Shown here piece after piece: positions 63,206 to 64,000 of a DNA stretch of 64,000 nucleotides (positions are counted from its first letter, which is position 1; each line of letters starts with the position of its first letter). This DNA is from Brucella haematophila (lineage in GTDB: Bacteria; Pseudomonadota; Alphaproteobacteria; Rhizobiales; Rhizobiaceae). A program made the position numbers and the translations under genes. The notes beneath the pieces were generated by a model that was given only the letters and a program-made list of their open reading frames with translations, made no database searches and was not told where the DNA came from. Location of the stretch: positions 31,631-95,630 of the forward strand of contig NZ_VCPE01000007.1 in the NCBI RefSeq assembly GCF_005938105.1, read 5' to 3'.

Positions 63206-63730
63206 TTATGACTTGCCGAGACGCTTGCGCAGTTCGGTGTTTTCGGAGCGAAGCTTTGCCGCCAGTTCCTTGCGCAGCTTCAGGTTTTCGGCTTCCAGCG
63301 CCACAAGTGCCTTCAGATCGTCGCTCGTCGTTGATGCCTTTGCGGCTGCCGGAGCGGCGGTCTTTCCAGCGGCGTTCTTCCAGTTGTAATAGGTCTGCTC
63401 ACTGACTTCAGCATGCTGCAATGCAGCCTTCAGCGTGGTCTTGCCGCCCTTGGTGGCCTTTTCAACCGATGCAAGAATGGAAGCGCGTTCAGCTGGCGTA
63501 TATTTCTTCACCTTGCGGCCAGCCGATGCTGCAGCAGCTGCAACAACCTTGGCGGCCTTGGGGGCAGACGTAGCCTTTGCCGCTTTGGGAGCCTTGGCAG
63601 CTTTTGCAGCTGGCTTGGCAGACGCAGCTTTAGGCTCAGCCTTCTTGCGCGGTGCACGGGTTTTCGGCTTGGTGCTCACAGGCTCAGCTGCTGCGGTCTG
63701 GTTTGCTTCTACAATGGTTTCATCAGCCAT
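63206..63730 (-). CDS. SyrB-like alanine/lysine-rich regulator
   Basis: 174 residues. An Ala/Lys/Pro-rich N-terminal tail (about 1-72, histone H1-like) leads to a compact domain GRKVKKYTPAERASILASVE with HAEVSEQTYYNWKNAAG, resembling a transposase/homeodomain-type helix-turn-helix as in rhizobial SyrB, then a C-terminal leucine-rich coiled coil (LVALEAENLKLRKELAAKLR). SyrB represses syrA in Sinorhizobium; here the target is unknown. CAGGAGAAA precedes the ATG. Confidence 0.8.
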   Translation of the reverse strand: MADETIVEANQTAAAEPVSTKPKTRAPRKKAEPKAASAKPAAKAAKAPKAAKATSAPKAAKVVAAAAASAGRKVKKYTPAERASILASVEKATKGGKTTLKAALQHAEVSEQTYYNWKNAAGKTAAPAAAKASTTSDDLKALVALEAENLKLRKELAAKLRSENTELRKRLGKS

Positions 63731-63904
63731 GTTCAGTTTCTCCTGAATTGATACTCGGGTCAGTTTTCCGGGTGCCGAATATATGGGACAATGCTTAATG
63801 CAACTATAAGTGCCATTACTTTGACAATTTGTGAAGAGATGCCATCACATCAGCATGGTGAGATGATCTATTATGAAGCAGGATTGATTGTTGAAAACTG
63901 AGGC

Positions 63905-64000
63905 TTAAATCTGTAGGTAGAGCACAGTACCTGTCGGTGCACTTCCACGAATTTGATTGAGAAAGCTATTTTCGGATGAAGAATCCAATCCGCAATGTTG
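63905..64000 (-). CDS. Possible C-terminal fragment of a gene running in from the right edge
   Basis: One minus-strand frame is open from the window edge to a TAA at 63905-63907 and reads, near its end, NQIRGSAPTGTVLYLQI, which looks protein-like. At 31 codons it cannot be told from chance, and its third codon positions are AT-rich compared with neighbours. The rest of 63731-63904 shows only the promoter side of the SyrB-like gene. Confidence 0.22.
   Translation of the reverse strand, partial: QHCGLDSSSENSFLNQIRGSAPTGTVLYLQI

Noticed and set aside
63206-63730. Considered as a histone H1-like protein
   Set aside because: The Ala/Lys-rich tail fits, but the helix-turn-helix core and coiled-coil end match SyrB-like proteins better.

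Overview
The window looks like a piece of an alphaproteobacterial genome, most likely Brucellaceae (Ochrobactrum/Brucella type). The reasons are a SyrB-like alanine/lysine-rich regulator, many ABC uptake operons under GntR and LysR control, a uronate dehydrogenase pathway of the Agrobacterium type, and moderate-to-high GC coding sequence with many ATGA start/stop overlaps. This assignment rests on protein resemblance only. I saw no rRNA, tRNA, insertion sequence or CRISPR array.

Left end (1-4.5 kb): a leftward, translationally coupled operon of 2,2-dialkylglycine decarboxylase (dgdA), a stand-alone B12-binding mutase subunit and a MeaB-type GTPase. It is divergent from a LysR regulator (dgdR-like) across a perfect GATAAT-N11-ATTATC operator. 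A decayed EamA-transporter tail and glutamate dehydrogenase follow. From 4.8 to 11.9 kb lies an amidohydrolase followed by a complete Dpp-type peptide/opine ABC transporter.

12-20.2 kb: a two-component system, a MtnX-like HAD phosphatase and a tightly packed six-gene operon (class III aminotransferase, arginase-fold protein, SMR-like protein, alpha/beta hydrolase with a Cys nucleophile, BioF2/FemAB-like acyltransferase, second SMR-like protein). I do not recognise this pathway; it reads as synthesis and export or flipping of an aminated, acylated compound.

20.2-38 kb: after a MipA/OmpV porin comes a long leftward locus: sulfatase, MoxR, DUF58, DUF4381, two VWA proteins (the second with TPRs), BatD, then a formylglycine-generating enzyme (FGE), a secreted HAD hydrolase, a DUF2092 protein and a His/Pro/Gly-rich secreted protein. 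Beside it, rightward, are a small helical protein, a membrane-spanning regulator with a winged-helix-like domain and TPRs, a SphA/MetA-like outer-membrane protein and two more envelope proteins. Four copies of a 17-bp box, ATTTACNGTAACKTACT, lie upstream of FGE, sulfatase, the small gene/regulator and the SphA-like gene, always in the same orientation to the downstream gene. I regard this as a probable undescribed regulon for sulfatase activation and envelope function, and the strongest find in the window.

38-44.6 kb: an AfuABC/FbpABC-like transporter with an inositol-monophosphatase-family gene, then a ParD-like antitoxin overlapping a methionine aminopeptidase. 44.6-55.8 kb: a GntR-controlled leftward operon for uronate or another acid sugar (ABC importer with Tat-type binding protein, uronate dehydrogenase, SMP-30 lactonase, enolase-family and IlvD/Edd dehydratases, DapA-family lyase, RraA-like protein). 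56-60 kb: a GntR/MFS/SDR/isocitrate-lyase-family catabolic cluster. 60-63.1 kb: YceI, a COG4315 secreted protein, an ECF sigma/anti-sigma pair and cytochrome b561. The right end carries a SyrB-like gene.
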